NCBI GenBank assembly: GCA_049324115.1
Contig: JBMOMN010000028.1
Coordinates: 1-64,000 of the forward strand
Reading direction: 5' to 3'
Source: UBA5796 sp040752455
GTDB taxonomy: Bacteria > Chloroflexota > Anaerolineae > Anaerolineales > Villigracilaceae
Length of the DNA stretch: 64,000 bases
The notes under the pieces are model-generated. The model worked only from the letters and a program-made list of their open reading frames with translations. It did not search any database and had not been told where the DNA came from. Below, piece after piece: positions 8,382 through 15,994 of this stretch. The position numbers were made by a program, and so were the translations under genes. Each line of letters begins with the position of its first letter. Position 1 is the first letter of the stretch.

Positions 8382-9268
8382 CCGCGCTCCTTGACCACCA
8401 TCACCGAGCACGGCGCGTAATGGACCAGCTTGCGCGTCACGCTGCCCATCAGCCAGCTTCGGATCAACCCCAGGCCGCGTGAGCCGACCACGATCAGGTC
8501 CACCGCGTTCTTCCTGGCGTATTCGATGATCTCGGTGGCCGCGTCGCCCCGGCAGATCAACGTATCCACAGACGCGTCCAGCTTTTTCAGGGAGCGGGCA
8601 GTGCGGGCAACCAGGGCCTCGGCGTCAGCCTGCTCTTTGGCGGCGATCCGCTCGAGGTTGGCTTCCACCTCCGGCGACAGGGGCGGCACGGGGATATCCG
8701 CCATTTCAGACCAGACCAGGCCGGAGGAGGTCATCGCAGGCGGCAAGACGGTCATCACGCTGAAGCGCACATCCTCCGGGAACGGAAATTGCTTGATGAA
8801 CCTGAGCGCCTCGATACTGCATTCCGAGCCGTCGGTGGAGAACAGGACGTGTTTCAGCCCGGCGTAAGGCTTGCGCACCACCAATACGGGCATCTCGGCG
8901 TGTTCGACCACCTGCTGCGCCACCCCGCCGAGCAAAATCCCCAGCGTGGCCCGCAGCCCCACCGAACCCATCACGATCAGGTCGGCCCTCTGCTCGTCGG
9001 CGATTTCCACGATCTTCGGCGCCGGCTGGCCGAGCAGCAGGTCGCTCTTCACGTTGTGGCCGGCCGCGGTCAACTTCATGTGGGTCTGGCTGAGGGCCTC
9101 TTCGAAAGCCCAGACGTTATGCGTCTGTGCGATCTCGAAGACCCGCAGGACGAAGATTGTGCTGCGCGGCGAGAGGTCCAGGTCGCACAGCAGCGAAACG
9201 GCAGCCGCGGCGTGCTCCGAGCTGTCGTCCGCCATCAGGATGTGGATTTTTTGCGGTTTGGCAGGCAT
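8378..9268 (-). CDS. Tandem universal stress protein (two UspA domains)
   Basis: 296 aa from the ATG at 9268 (MPAKPQKIHILMADDSSEHA), preceded by AAAGGAGAG. The UspA domains span ~5-145 and ~150-296. Each carries a glycine-rich nucleotide-binding signature: VMGSVGLRATLGILLGGVAQ in the first and VVGSRGLGLIRSWLMGSVTR in the second, matching G-2X-G-9X-G(S/T). ATP-binding Usp proteins are cytoplasmic stress modulators. The start lies next to the stop of the upstream ICMT-like gene, so the two are probably cotranscribed. Confidence 0.92.
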   Translation of the reverse strand: MPAKPQKIHILMADDSSEHAAAAVSLLCDLDLSPRSTIFVLRVFEIAQTHNVWAFEEALSQTHMKLTAAGHNVKSDLLLGQPAPKIVEIADEQRADLIVMGSVGLRATLGILLGGVAQQVVEHAEMPVLVVRKPYAGLKHVLFSTDGSECSIEALRFIKQFPFPEDVRFSVMTVLPPAMTSSGLVWSEMADIPVPPLSPEVEANLERIAAKEQADAEALVARTARSLKKLDASVDTLICRGDAATEIIEYARKNAVDLIVVGSRGLGLIRSWLMGSVTRKLVHYAPCSVMVVKERG

Positions 9269-9269
9269 C

Positions 9270-9974
9270 TCACTCTCTCCTTTCCGCCTGTCCGCCAGGC
9301 TGGTTGCGCGAGGCCGGCCGCCGGGGCCACAGCATGGGCGTCGCAGATTTATAGTCCAGATAGCTGCGGCCAAAGCGGATCTCCAGCTCACGCTCTTCAT
9401 AGATTTTCAAGAAGACAAAGATCACCGGCCCGACCATGACCAGCAGCCAGGCCAGGAACAACCCGGACCGGAGCCATAACCCCAACCCGACCAGGAAAGC
9501 CAGGGCCGCCAGCACCATCGGGTTGCGGGTCCAGGCGTAGACCCAGTCGGTCACCACTGCGCGGGTCAGCGCCAGGGCAAAGGGCAGGCCCAGTCCCTTC
9601 AGGAGCAGGCTGGCGACCGCCAGCGCCAGGAACAAGCCGCTCAATCCCATGAGCGACAGTCCCAGCCAGGGCGGCAGGGCCAGCACCCACAGTTCCGAAT
9701 CCAGGCCGACGTAGGTGGCGCAGATCAGGGCAGCCCCCAACAATGCGGCGATCAGGTAATGGACCACGCTCGTGACCCGCACGGCCCGCTCCGGCGTGGG
9801 CTGGCGGTCCAGCAGGCGGCGGCCAGCCCATACTACCGGGACCAGGCCCCCGATCCCCGCCAGGGCTATGGCAATATTGGTTTGCAGGGCAGGGCGTTTA
9901 AACAACAAAATCAGCCACATCCCCCACGTCAGGCTGAATCCGATCAGGTTGACAATGACATTGGACATAGCCAC
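9270..9974 (-). CDS. ICMT/PEMT-like membrane methyltransferase family protein
   Basis: 234 aa (alternative start M3 at 9968). About six hydrophobic segments are visible. The C-terminal part carries the isoprenylcysteine/phospholipid methyltransferase-like signature YAWTRNPMVLAALAFLVGLG and EERELEIRFGRSYLDYKSAT, where the R-N-P and E-E...Y motifs contact SAM in the family. The substrate is unknown; bacterial members usually act on lipids or have no assigned substrate. It lies directly upstream of the UspA gene in the same direction. Confidence 0.8.
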   Translation of the reverse strand: MAMSNVIVNLIGFSLTWGMWLILLFKRPALQTNIAIALAGIGGLVPVVWAGRRLLDRQPTPERAVRVTSVVHYLIAALLGAALICATYVGLDSELWVLALPPWLGLSLMGLSGLFLALAVASLLLKGLGLPFALALTRAVVTDWVYAWTRNPMVLAALAFLVGLGLWLRSGLFLAWLLVMVGPVIFVFLKIYEERELEIRFGRSYLDYKSATPMLWPRRPASRNQPGGQAERRE

Positions 9975-10000
9975 ACCCTTTCATGCGTTCGCATTCGGAG

Positions 10001-10089
10001 GTGCGTCGCACCCGGTTTCCAGGTTTAATCCGATAAAACGGGAGATTTCTTCGCTATGGCAAATCTCGTTCAGGAAGGTGCGACGCACC
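10001..10089. repeat. GTGCGTCGCACC inverted-repeat element, copy 2
   Basis: GTGCGTCGCACC (10001-10012) and GGTGCGACGCACC (10077-10089) bound an 89-bp element with no ORF, within the 337-bp gene-free stretch 9975-10311. Compare 61921-62008, which is 88 bp with the same ends. Confidence 0.7.
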
Positions 10090-10164
10090 CTCGTCCCGGT
10101 TGAGCAATTTATTCAATTTCAGTCTAGCACGGATTGGGCGCAAAAACAACCGCATGAGGTTCGG

Positions 10165-10256
10165 GACGCCAAAATCTCCCGATTTTGGACCCCAGAGTTG
10201 GGAGATTTTGGTACTTGCATGCCCAATATTCAACGTCTGGAGATGTTGGACTCCGT
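10165..10256. repeat. Paired CCAAAATCTCC / CAACGTCTGGAG palindromic repeats
   Basis: Contains GCCAAAATCTCCCGATTTTGG, GAGTTGGGAGATTTTGG and CAACGTCTGGAGATGTTGGA. Related pairs occur at 40648-40700 and 54823-54887. This is dispersed intergenic repeat DNA. A 9-bp stem AGGTCGGGT (10291-10299) / ACCCGACCT (10305-10313) follows at the gene end, without a T tract. Confidence 0.65.
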
Positions 10257-10311
10257 CTTCCGTTTAGCGGACCCTATCACATGGGCGTGCAGGTCGGGTC
10301 GGCAACCCGAC

Positions 10312-11862
10312 CTACCGGGCGAAATCCCAGAAGACGAGGGCGGCCTGCTCGATGCCTGCGGCGAGTTTGAGGTCGTTGGTCGGCACCTCCCCAGGATAGC
10401 CGAAGATCACGAGGACGTAGGCCTGGGTCCCGTTTGCGGAAGGCCAGGCCACCACCCCGGCATCCCCGACGATCAGGCGTTCGAGGGTGAGGGTGCCGCG
10501 CTTGAGGTACAGCACTCCGCCTTCGGGCAGGAGCGGCGAGAGCACACCCAGGCGGGTCTCGTCGTTGGGGGTGTATTCGGCCATCAGGTCGAGGATGATC
10601 CGGCGGGCTTCGGGGGCGAGGAGGTCGCCCCGGTAGAGGCCGGAGAGCAGGACGGCGATCTCTTCGACCGTCGAAGTCCGGTTGAACACGTCGGTGGCGG
10701 GCGCGCCCCAGGCCGAGAGCGTAGCGGGGATATCCATCCCGGACTGGCGGAGGTAGTCGAGCAGGCTGGCGGTGGCGTCTTCTTCGGAGTTGACCAGCAT
10801 GGCGCGCAGGAACTGGCCCAGGGTGCGTCCGCTGCCGTGGGCTTCGAGGTAGGCCGACAGTTCGCCCGGCGGGACACCTTTCTGTTCCAGCGCGGCGAAC
10901 AGGAGCATCGCCACCGGGACCTTGATGACGGAGGCGACGTGGACCGCGTCGGCGGGGTGATGCTCGTAGACGCGGCGACCCGACCCCGGGTCCAGGATGA
11001 TCGCATTCCATTTGCCGCCGGCCGCCTCGAAAACGGAATCCAGCTTTTCGGCCAGGGCGAGTTCCTCGGGGGCAGCGTCCTGCACCGGGGCCGAGAAACG
11101 CCAGAGGTCGAAGCCGCCGAAGCCGGTCATCCCGATCCACATGTTTTTACGGTCAGTCCACTCGTAGAACTGGCCGACGCCCGGCTGGGCGGGGTCGTAG
11201 AGCATGGTTTCCTCGATGACGTAGTAGCCTTCATCCGGCTGGGTGTTGAGGTTGGTGACGGTGTAGGCTCGCCCGGCCTCGTCCACGCGGGTGACGGTCA
11301 GGATGTGCTCGAAGGTGCCGTTCTGCCCGGCGTAGAGGTAGAGCACGTCACCGACTTCGAGCGGGAAGGCGCTGAAATCGAACTCGTCCGTCGGCGTCTC
11401 GAAGCGGAAGTGTTCGAACTTGCCGGGCGGGAAGGTTTTGGCGATGGTGATGGCGTTGGTATCGGGGCGCAGCAGCCAGAAATCGTTCAGGTTTGTCAGG
11501 CGGCTGAGCAGCCCGGCATCCCGCAGGATGGCGATGGCCAGCGGCCCGCACATGTTCGACGGGTGGGCGTACTGGACGTAGCCCATCTGCTCGGCGACGG
11601 CGAGGGCGTCGTCCTGGCTGGGCGAGAGGTAGGCCAGCGAGGCCTGGTAGATGCGCTCTTTCTGGGCGTCGGTCAGGATGCCGCCGTCGGGTTCGGGGGT
11701 GGGCGTGGGCGGGACCGGGGTATCGCCCGGCTGCGAGGTTGGCGATGGCGCGGGAAGCGTGACGCCCGGCTGCGGCGGGAGGGTGGGCGGGGCGGGCGTC
11801 TGGGCCGGTCCGCAGGCGGAGAGGAGGATGGCGGTGAGGATGACGAGGCTGAATGATCTCAT
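10312..11862 (-). CDS. Lipoprotein fusing a papain/C39-like domain to a class A beta-lactamase-like domain
   Basis: 516 aa. A lipoprotein signal has lipobox LLSAC (Cys17), then a Pro/Thr linker (~20-60). Domain 1 (~65-255) resembles a C39/papain-like fold, with a candidate triad Cys105 (NMCGPLAIAILRDAG), His186 (GTFEHILTVTR) and Asn204/206 (YTVTNLN). Domain 2 (~265-516) is class A beta-lactamase-like, with SxxK at Ser311/Lys314 (ASVIKVPVAM), NSEEDATASLLDYL in place of the SDN region, and K454-R-G (YLKRGTL) in place of KTG. Serine hydrolases of this fold outside resistance often act on peptidoglycan peptides. The SDN-like motif is degenerate, so drug hydrolysis is doubtful. Surface location and cell-wall remodelling are inferred. 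Monocistronic and divergent from serS. Confidence 0.85.
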   Translation of the reverse strand: MRSFSLVILTAILLSACGPAQTPAPPTLPPQPGVTLPAPSPTSQPGDTPVPPTPTPEPDGGILTDAQKERIYQASLAYLSPSQDDALAVAEQMGYVQYAHPSNMCGPLAIAILRDAGLLSRLTNLNDFWLLRPDTNAITIAKTFPPGKFEHFRFETPTDEFDFSAFPLEVGDVLYLYAGQNGTFEHILTVTRVDEAGRAYTVTNLNTQPDEGYYVIEETMLYDPAQPGVGQFYEWTDRKNMWIGMTGFGGFDLWRFSAPVQDAAPEELALAEKLDSVFEAAGGKWNAIILDPGSGRRVYEHHPADAVHVASVIKVPVAMLLFAALEQKGVPPGELSAYLEAHGSGRTLGQFLRAMLVNSEEDATASLLDYLRQSGMDIPATLSAWGAPATDVFNRTSTVEEIAVLLSGLYRGDLLAPEARRIILDLMAEYTPNDETRLGVLSPLLPEGGVLYLKRGTLTLERLIVGDAGVVAWPSANGTQAYVLVIFGYPGEVPTNDLKLAAGIEQAALVFWDFAR

Positions 11863-11938
11863 GTTTCAAAGTTTAGCATAAAGTATCATGGATGAGCTTA
11901 CCACAGACTTCCGAAGTCTATTTTCATCGCAGCGGTGG

Positions 11939-11944
11939 TATAAT
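11939..11944 (+). promoter_or_regulatory. Extended -10 promoter of the serS T-box transcript
   Basis: TGGTATAAT (11936-11944) matches an extended -10 element. No good -35 is seen. A palindrome AGACTTCCGAAGTCT (11905-11919) of the dispersed family lies just upstream. Predicted transcription start is near 11951. Confidence 0.65.
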
Positions 11945-11950
11945 CGCCGC

Positions 11951-12284
11951 AACTTTTCCAAGACGTGCCCGGAGACGAGTAGCTGTGTAACCGTCCAGAG
12001 ACCTGCCGGTCGGTGCGAGGCAGGCGGCCAGGCGGCGAAATCCCCTCCGGTTTCTAGTAGAGCGATTTGCCAAATCGCCCCACAGGAACGTCACCCTCGC
12101 AGGTGTTGGGCAAATTGCCAATTTGTCCAACAGTAAGAGGGGCGGGAGCGCCCGGTACAGCGCAAAGCAAGATCATGACCCTCATCCCCTGCCCTTCTCC
12201 CTGGCAGGGAGAAGGGAGACATGATGAAAGCAGGTGGCACCACGAGACGCCCCCTCGTCCTGCAAACGGACCGGGGGCGTATTC
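11951..12284 (+). ncRNA. T-box leader (serine specifier) upstream of serS
   Basis: Stem I: GGAG (11971-11974) pairs with CTCC (12045-12048), then AGTA (11978-11981). The distal hairpin has an AGAGA bulge and CCTGCC...GGCAGG around GGTCGGTGCGA, the typical apical signature. The 3' side of the specifier loop, GAAATCCC (12037-12044), holds TCC, a serine codon. The T-box GCAGGTGGCACCACGAG (12230-12246) has TGGC, whose C can pair with the G discriminator of tRNA-Ser. The competing terminator ACGCCCCC (12246-12253) / GGGGGCGT (12273-12280) ends in ATTCTATTT. Between stem I and the T-box are hairpins GCGATTTGCCAAATCGC and TTGGGCAAATTGCCAATTTG and a CCCTTCTCCCT/AGGGAGAAGGG hairpin (12192-12216), which look like inserted dispersed repeats. 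Confidence 0.88.
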
Positions 12285-12303
12285 TATTTCAACGGAGGCG
12301 CAT

Positions 12304-13578
12304 ATGTTAGACATCAATCTCATCCGCGAAAACCCGGATATCGTCCGCAAGGCGCTGCGTGACCGGCAGGAGAATCCCGCGCCGGTGGATGCGGTGCTGA
12401 ACCTCGACGCCCGCCGCCGGTCCCTGATCGGCGAGGTGGAGGCGCTCAAGGCCGAGCGCAACGCCGTCTCGAAAGAGATCGGCAGGCTGAAGGATCAGGC
12501 CGAACGCCAGGCGAAGATCGAGGCCATGCGGGTCGTCGGCGACAAGATCGCCGCGCTGGATAAGGAAGTGGAAACGGTCGAGGCCGAACTGACCGGGATC
12601 ATGTCCACCCTGCCGAATATCCCCGATCCGCGCACGCCTTACGGCAAGGATGAAGGCGAGAACGTGATCCTGAAGACGGTCGGCCAGCTGCCCGAATTCG
12701 ACTTCACCCCGAAAGCGCACTGGGACCTGGGGCCTGCCCTCGGTATCATTGACTTCGAACGCGGCTCGAAGCTGACCGGCTCGCGCTTCTACGTCCTCAG
12801 CGGCGCAGGGGCGAGGCTCCAGCGGGCCTTGATCGCCTGGATGCTCGACCTGCACACGCGCAGCAGCCAGGGCTACCGCGAACAGTACCTGCCCTTCATG
12901 GTCAAGACCGCCACCGTCTACGGGGCGGGGCAACTGCCCAAGTTCGCCGACAACCTGTACAAAGACCACGAGGATGACTACTACTTCGTCCCGACCGCCG
13001 AAATCCCGCTGACCGGCCTGCACATGGACGAGATCCTGGACGAGGCCAGCCTGCCGCGTCTCTACACGGCTTACACGCCCTGCTTCCGCCGCGAGAAGAT
13101 GAGCGCCGGACGGGACGTGCGCGGCATCAAGCGCGGCCACCAGTTCGACAAGGTGGAGATGTACATCTACTGCAAGCCCGAAGACTCGGAAGCCCTCCAC
13201 CAGAAGATGTTGGCCGACGCCGAGGAGACCTGCGCCCAGTTGGGCATCCCCTACCGGGTCAAACTGCTCTGCACCGGCGACATCGGCTTCGGCTCGACCA
13301 TGACCTACGACCTGGAGCTGTGGGCCCCCGGCTGCAACGAGTGGCTCGAAGTCTCCTCGGTCTCGAACGTGACCGACTTCCAGGCCCGCCGCGCCAACAT
13401 CAAATACCGCCCGGCGGACGGCGGCAAGGCGCAGTTCGTCCACACCCTGAACGGGTCGGGGCTGGGGCTGCCGCGCACCCTGATCGCGGTGATGGAGAAC
13501 TACCAGCAGGCCGACGGTTCGATCGTGGTGCCCGAAGTGCTCCGTCCCTGGATGGGCGGCGTGGACGTGATCCGGTAG
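12304..13578 (+). CDS. serS: Seryl-tRNA synthetase
   Basis: 424 aa, the usual length. It begins MLDINLIRENPDIVRKALRD. The N-terminal coiled-coil tRNA-binding arm (~25-105) is followed by the class II core with motif 2 (TPCFRREKMSAGRDVRGIKR) and motif 3 (LNGSGLGLPRTLIAVMENYQ). The cytosolic enzyme charges tRNA-Ser and tRNA-Sec with serine. The ATG is preceded by ACGGAGGCGCAT. It is controlled by the T-box leader upstream, which should permit read-through when uncharged tRNA-Ser accumulates. It stands as a single gene followed by a repeat-rich intergenic stretch. Confidence 0.98.
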   Translation: MLDINLIRENPDIVRKALRDRQENPAPVDAVLNLDARRRSLIGEVEALKAERNAVSKEIGRLKDQAERQAKIEAMRVVGDKIAALDKEVETVEAELTGIMSTLPNIPDPRTPYGKDEGENVILKTVGQLPEFDFTPKAHWDLGPALGIIDFERGSKLTGSRFYVLSGAGARLQRALIAWMLDLHTRSSQGYREQYLPFMVKTATVYGAGQLPKFADNLYKDHEDDYYFVPTAEIPLTGLHMDEILDEASLPRLYTAYTPCFRREKMSAGRDVRGIKRGHQFDKVEMYIYCKPEDSEALHQKMLADAEETCAQLGIPYRVKLLCTGDIGFGSTMTYDLELWAPGCNEWLEVSSVSNVTDFQARRANIKYRPADGGKAQFVHTLNGSGLGLPRTLIAVMENYQQADGSIVVPEVLRPWMGGVDVIR

Positions 13579-13795
13579 GTGCTTACAAGTTAAATCCTTG
13601 CTTTTTGCCTGCACCGGGCCGCAGGCACACGTGTGCAAGAATTTTCACCACGAAGGACACGAAGGGTCACGAAGGTTCTCCTTTGTGTTCCTTCGTGACC
13701 CTTTGTGGTTGAATCCTTTTTTGGTTTCGGCTCATTCGAGTTAGGGGCTCCTATTTCTTAGCACAACCGAATTCCTACCGAAACGTTATACCCTT
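13579..13795. repeat. Intergenic region with CACGAAGG-type inverted repeat
   Basis: Contains a small stem TGCCTGC/GCAGGCA near 13606-13627. A dispersed CACGAAGGACACGAAGGG repeat at 13647-13676 is answered by CCTTCGTGACCCTTTGTGG at 13691-13709. Similar CACGAAGG text occurs around 40725-40805. No gene is seen. Confidence 0.6.
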
Positions 13796-13849
13796 CACGG
13801 TCACAACTTGCGCTTATTATCGAGCAGGAAAGCGCAATATGTGACCGTG
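13796..13849. promoter_or_regulatory. Large inverted repeat abutting a promoter (operator candidate)
   Basis: Arms CACGGTCACA (13796-13805) / TGTGACCGTG (13840-13849) and inner arms TTGCGCTT (13808-13815) / AAGCGCAA (13830-13837), with a 14-nt centre. A -10 TATAAT follows at 13857-13862, so the right arm overlaps the -35 position of the promoter of the gene at 13889. No T tract follows, which argues against a terminator. A repressor or activator site is inferred. Confidence 0.6.
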
Positions 13850-13888
13850 GGTATTATATAATCAACACATTGCGCGAAAGGAATATCC

Positions 13889-14383
13889 ATGCCCCACTGG
13901 CTCGAAGTTTCCATCCAATTACTCACCGCCCTGTTCATGCTGATCGGCCTGGTCGGGCTGGTCGTGCCGATCTTCCCCGGCTTGGTGATCATCTGGCTGG
14001 CGGCGCTGATCTACGGCCTGCTGACCGGATTCTCGACCCTGGCCTGGGTTATGTTCGCCATCATCACCGTGCTGATGATCATCGGCAACGTGGCCGACAA
14101 CCTGATGATGGGCAAAAAAGCCCTCGACAACGGCGCGGCCTGGAGTTCGATCGCCATCGGCTACGTGGCCGGGTTCGCCGCCAGCATCTTCCTGACGCCG
14201 CTGGCCGGGCTGGCGGCGGCTCCGCTGGCGCTGTTCGGCGCCGAATACGTCCGCCTGAAAGACCGGGACAAAGCCTTCGAGACCACCAAAGCCATGATGA
14301 TCGGTCTCGGCTGGGCCTTCGTGGTCCGTTTCTGTCTCGGCCTGGTGATGATCATCCTGTGGTCCATCTGGGCCTCAGCGTAA
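13889..14383 (+). CDS. DUF456 family membrane protein
   Basis: 164 aa with about four to five transmembrane segments (IQLLTALFMLIGLVGLVVPI, PGLVIIWLAALIYGL, and the C-terminal GLGWAFVVRFCLGLVMIILW). The loop GNVADNLMMGKKALDNGAAW and the segment FAASIFLTPLAGLAAAPLAL fit the DUF456 family of unknown function. AAAGGA precedes the ATG, with -10 TATAAT at 13857-13862. It lies 34 bp upstream of a second small membrane protein, probably in one operon ending at the terminator near 14750. Confidence 0.85.
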   Translation: MPHWLEVSIQLLTALFMLIGLVGLVVPIFPGLVIIWLAALIYGLLTGFSTLAWVMFAIITVLMIIGNVADNLMMGKKALDNGAAWSSIAIGYVAGFAASIFLTPLAGLAAAPLALFGAEYVRLKDRDKAFETTKAMMIGLGWAFVVRFCLGLVMIILWSIWASA

Positions 14384-14417
14384 GAATCCATTCAACCCAA
14401 CACAAAAAGGAGATGCT

Positions 14418-14702
14418 ATGCCCCAAATCGTTTTCGACATCCTTGAAATTGCCGGCAGCCTGATCCGCTTCGTCGGCTTGCTGGCCTTCGGGCTGGGTAT
14501 CGGCTGGTTCACCCTGCACACCTTCAAGGAAGCCAACTGGCAGTTGAAGATCGCGGTCTACCTGGGCTTCGTCGGCCTGGGGATCGCCTTCGCCCGCTTC
14601 CTGCCCGGCGGCGCGCTGGGCGCGTTCGCCATCGGCGCGGGCGGGGCGTTGCTGATGTGGGGGATGCAAAAAGAGAAGAAACCCGCAGAGGCCGAGGAAT
14701 GA
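14418..14702 (+). CDS. Small membrane protein
   Basis: 94 aa with Shine-Dalgarno AAAAAGGAGATGCT. Three hydrophobic segments are visible: LIRFVGLLAFGLGIGWFTLH, IAVYLGFVGLGIAFARFL and GALGAFAIGAGGALLMWGM. A short charged tail ends in KEKKPAEAEE. Family not recognised. It is cotranscribed with the DUF456 gene 34 bp upstream. Confidence 0.75.
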   Translation: MPQIVFDILEIAGSLIRFVGLLAFGLGIGWFTLHTFKEANWQLKIAVYLGFVGLGIAFARFLPGGALGAFAIGAGGALLMWGMQKEKKPAEAEE

Positions 14703-14718
14703 TCCTCCCCGGATTACG

Positions 14719-14749
14719 AAGCGCCCGGAGTGAACTTCCGGGCGCTTTT
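14719..14749 (+). terminator. Rho-independent terminator
   Basis: AAGCGCCCGGA (14719-14729) / TCCGGGCGCTT (14737-14747) followed by TTTT. It ends the DUF456 operon. Confidence 0.85.
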
Positions 14750-14770
14750 GGTTCATGGGGACAGGCGTGA

Positions 14771-15229
14771 TCAGGGCAGCGCCTCAAAACCGGTGATGGT
14801 GAAGGCAAGCTCGTCGTCCACCGCCAGTTCGATCCAGTCCACCGAGACCTGGGAGGGGAAGCCATAAGATGCGTCGTAAGTGACTTCGACCTTGTCGGCC
14901 TCGTTCAGGGCGCGTTCGACGTAGGCAAAGAGCTTCTCGACCGTATCGAATTCCGCAGTCATGGAAGTGACCTGTTCCAGCGTCCCGCCGCCGAGGTCCA
15001 CCTCGGGGCCGACGCTGGCATTGACCACCTGCCCGTCCAGCACTTCGTAAGTCACCGGGACGTTGGCGAACGGGCAAAAGCACAAGACCGCGACCGTAAA
15101 CCGGTAATGGGTCACGGCCTGTCCGTCCCAGGCGGCGCGCTGGCGGTCGAACTCCGAGCCGCCCGTCCCGCAGGCCGCGAGCAGCAGGGCAACGATCAGA
15201 AGGAATACGGGTAAAGTTTTCTGTTTCAT
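14771..15229 (-). CDS. DUF6174-like lipoprotein
   Basis: About 152 aa from the ATG at 15229 (MKQKTLPVFL; the preceding ATG at 15232 is possible), with AAAGGAG at proper spacing. Lipobox LLAAC gives a lipid-anchored product. The mature part (FDRQRAAWDGQAVTHYRFTV, LCFCPFANVPVTYEVLDG, EKLFAYVERALNEADKVEVT, VTYDASYGFPSQVSVDWIEL) matches small DUF6174-type lipoproteins of unknown function. Monocistronic. Confidence 0.8.
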   Translation of the reverse strand: MKQKTLPVFLLIVALLLAACGTGGSEFDRQRAAWDGQAVTHYRFTVAVLCFCPFANVPVTYEVLDGQVVNASVGPEVDLGGGTLEQVTSMTAEFDTVEKLFAYVERALNEADKVEVTYDASYGFPSQVSVDWIELAVDDELAFTITGFEALP

Positions 15230-15289
15230 CATTTTTCTCCTTTGGGTGTGCCGGGCAGACGGCAGGCGGAAGGCGAAAGTTCCCATACA

Positions 15290-15322
15290 AAAAGCCGCAC
15301 GAGTTTCGGCCTCGTGCGGCTG
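15290..15322 (-). terminator. Terminator of the ferritin gene
   Basis: On the minus strand AGCCGCACGAG pairs with CTCGTGCGGCT and is followed by TTTTT, 20 bp past the ferritin stop codon. Confidence 0.85.
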
Positions 15323-15341
15323 GCGGGATGAAAGCGGGGGC

Positions 15342-15830
15342 CTACTCCCCGGCGTGGATCAGGTAGGCTTCCACCATCAGCAGGTTCTTCTCACCCGCCC
15401 GGCGGACGACCTCCAGGTAGGTGCCCATCGAGGCTTCCTCCTCCACTTGCTCGGTGACGTACCATTGCAGGAAAGCCTGGGTGGCGTAGTCCTTCTCCTC
15501 GATGGCCTGGGCCACCATCGCATGGATCCGGCGGGTGACTTCCTTTTCCCAATCCAGGGAGGTGGCGAAGGCGTTTTCGGCCGAGGCGATCTCGTACTTC
15601 GCGGCCGGGATGGCCGGCACCCGCACCTCCGCCCCCACCTCGGTCAGGTAGTGGACGAATTTCAGGGCGTGCTGGCGTTCCTCCTCCGACTGGGCGTAGA
15701 ACAGCCCGGCCAGTTTGGAGAGGGCCTGGTTGTCGAAATAGGCGGCAATCTGCAGGTATTGGTTGGAGGCTTCGAGTTCATGCCCGATCTGGGCGTTGAT
15801 CATATCGGCTAACTTCTGGCTGATCCTCAT
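15342..15830 (-). CDS. Ferritin (bacterial non-heme type)
   Basis: 162 aa, the usual Ftn length. It is a four-helix bundle with ferroxidase ligands visible in NAQIGHELEASNQYLQ (Glu, Tyr), EEERQHALKFVHYL (ExxxH) and YVTEQVEEEASM (Glu/Gln). It stores iron as ferric mineral in a cytosolic 24-mer and protects against iron/peroxide chemistry. The start MRISQKLADMI is preceded by AAGGAGATGTCAAG. It is a single gene with its own terminator; no Fur-like site was identified by eye. Confidence 0.97.
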   Translation of the reverse strand: MRISQKLADMINAQIGHELEASNQYLQIAAYFDNQALSKLAGLFYAQSEEERQHALKFVHYLTEVGAEVRVPAIPAAKYEIASAENAFATSLDWEKEVTRRIHAMVAQAIEEKDYATQAFLQWYVTEQVEEEASMGTYLEVVRRAGEKNLLMVEAYLIHAGE

Positions 15831-15994
15831 CTTGACATCTCCTTCTATCGGGAATGGCTTCGTAAGGGCGACCCTTCAAGGCCATCCGGCAGGTTGCTTT
15901 GTCCAAAGTCTGATCCTAAAACCCCGGTTTTCGATCCCTGGCGGGTCGTCCCTACAGTGAACAGGATGGATAACACTATCGAAATTTTAGCACA
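15831..15994. other. Short intergenic region
   Basis: 164 bp upstream of ferritin and downstream of the SBP lipoprotein. No gene is present. It holds the ferritin promoter region; no clear -10/-35 pair was chosen. Confidence 0.5.

Noticed and set aside
9772..11856. Plus-strand 694-aa frame opposite the two-domain lipoprotein
   Set aside because: No recognisable domain and runs through intergenic palindromes. The minus-strand gene has a lipobox and catalytic motifs.
13606..13627. TGCCTGC/GCAGGCA hairpin as terminator of serS
   Set aside because: No T tract follows, so only a structural element can be claimed.
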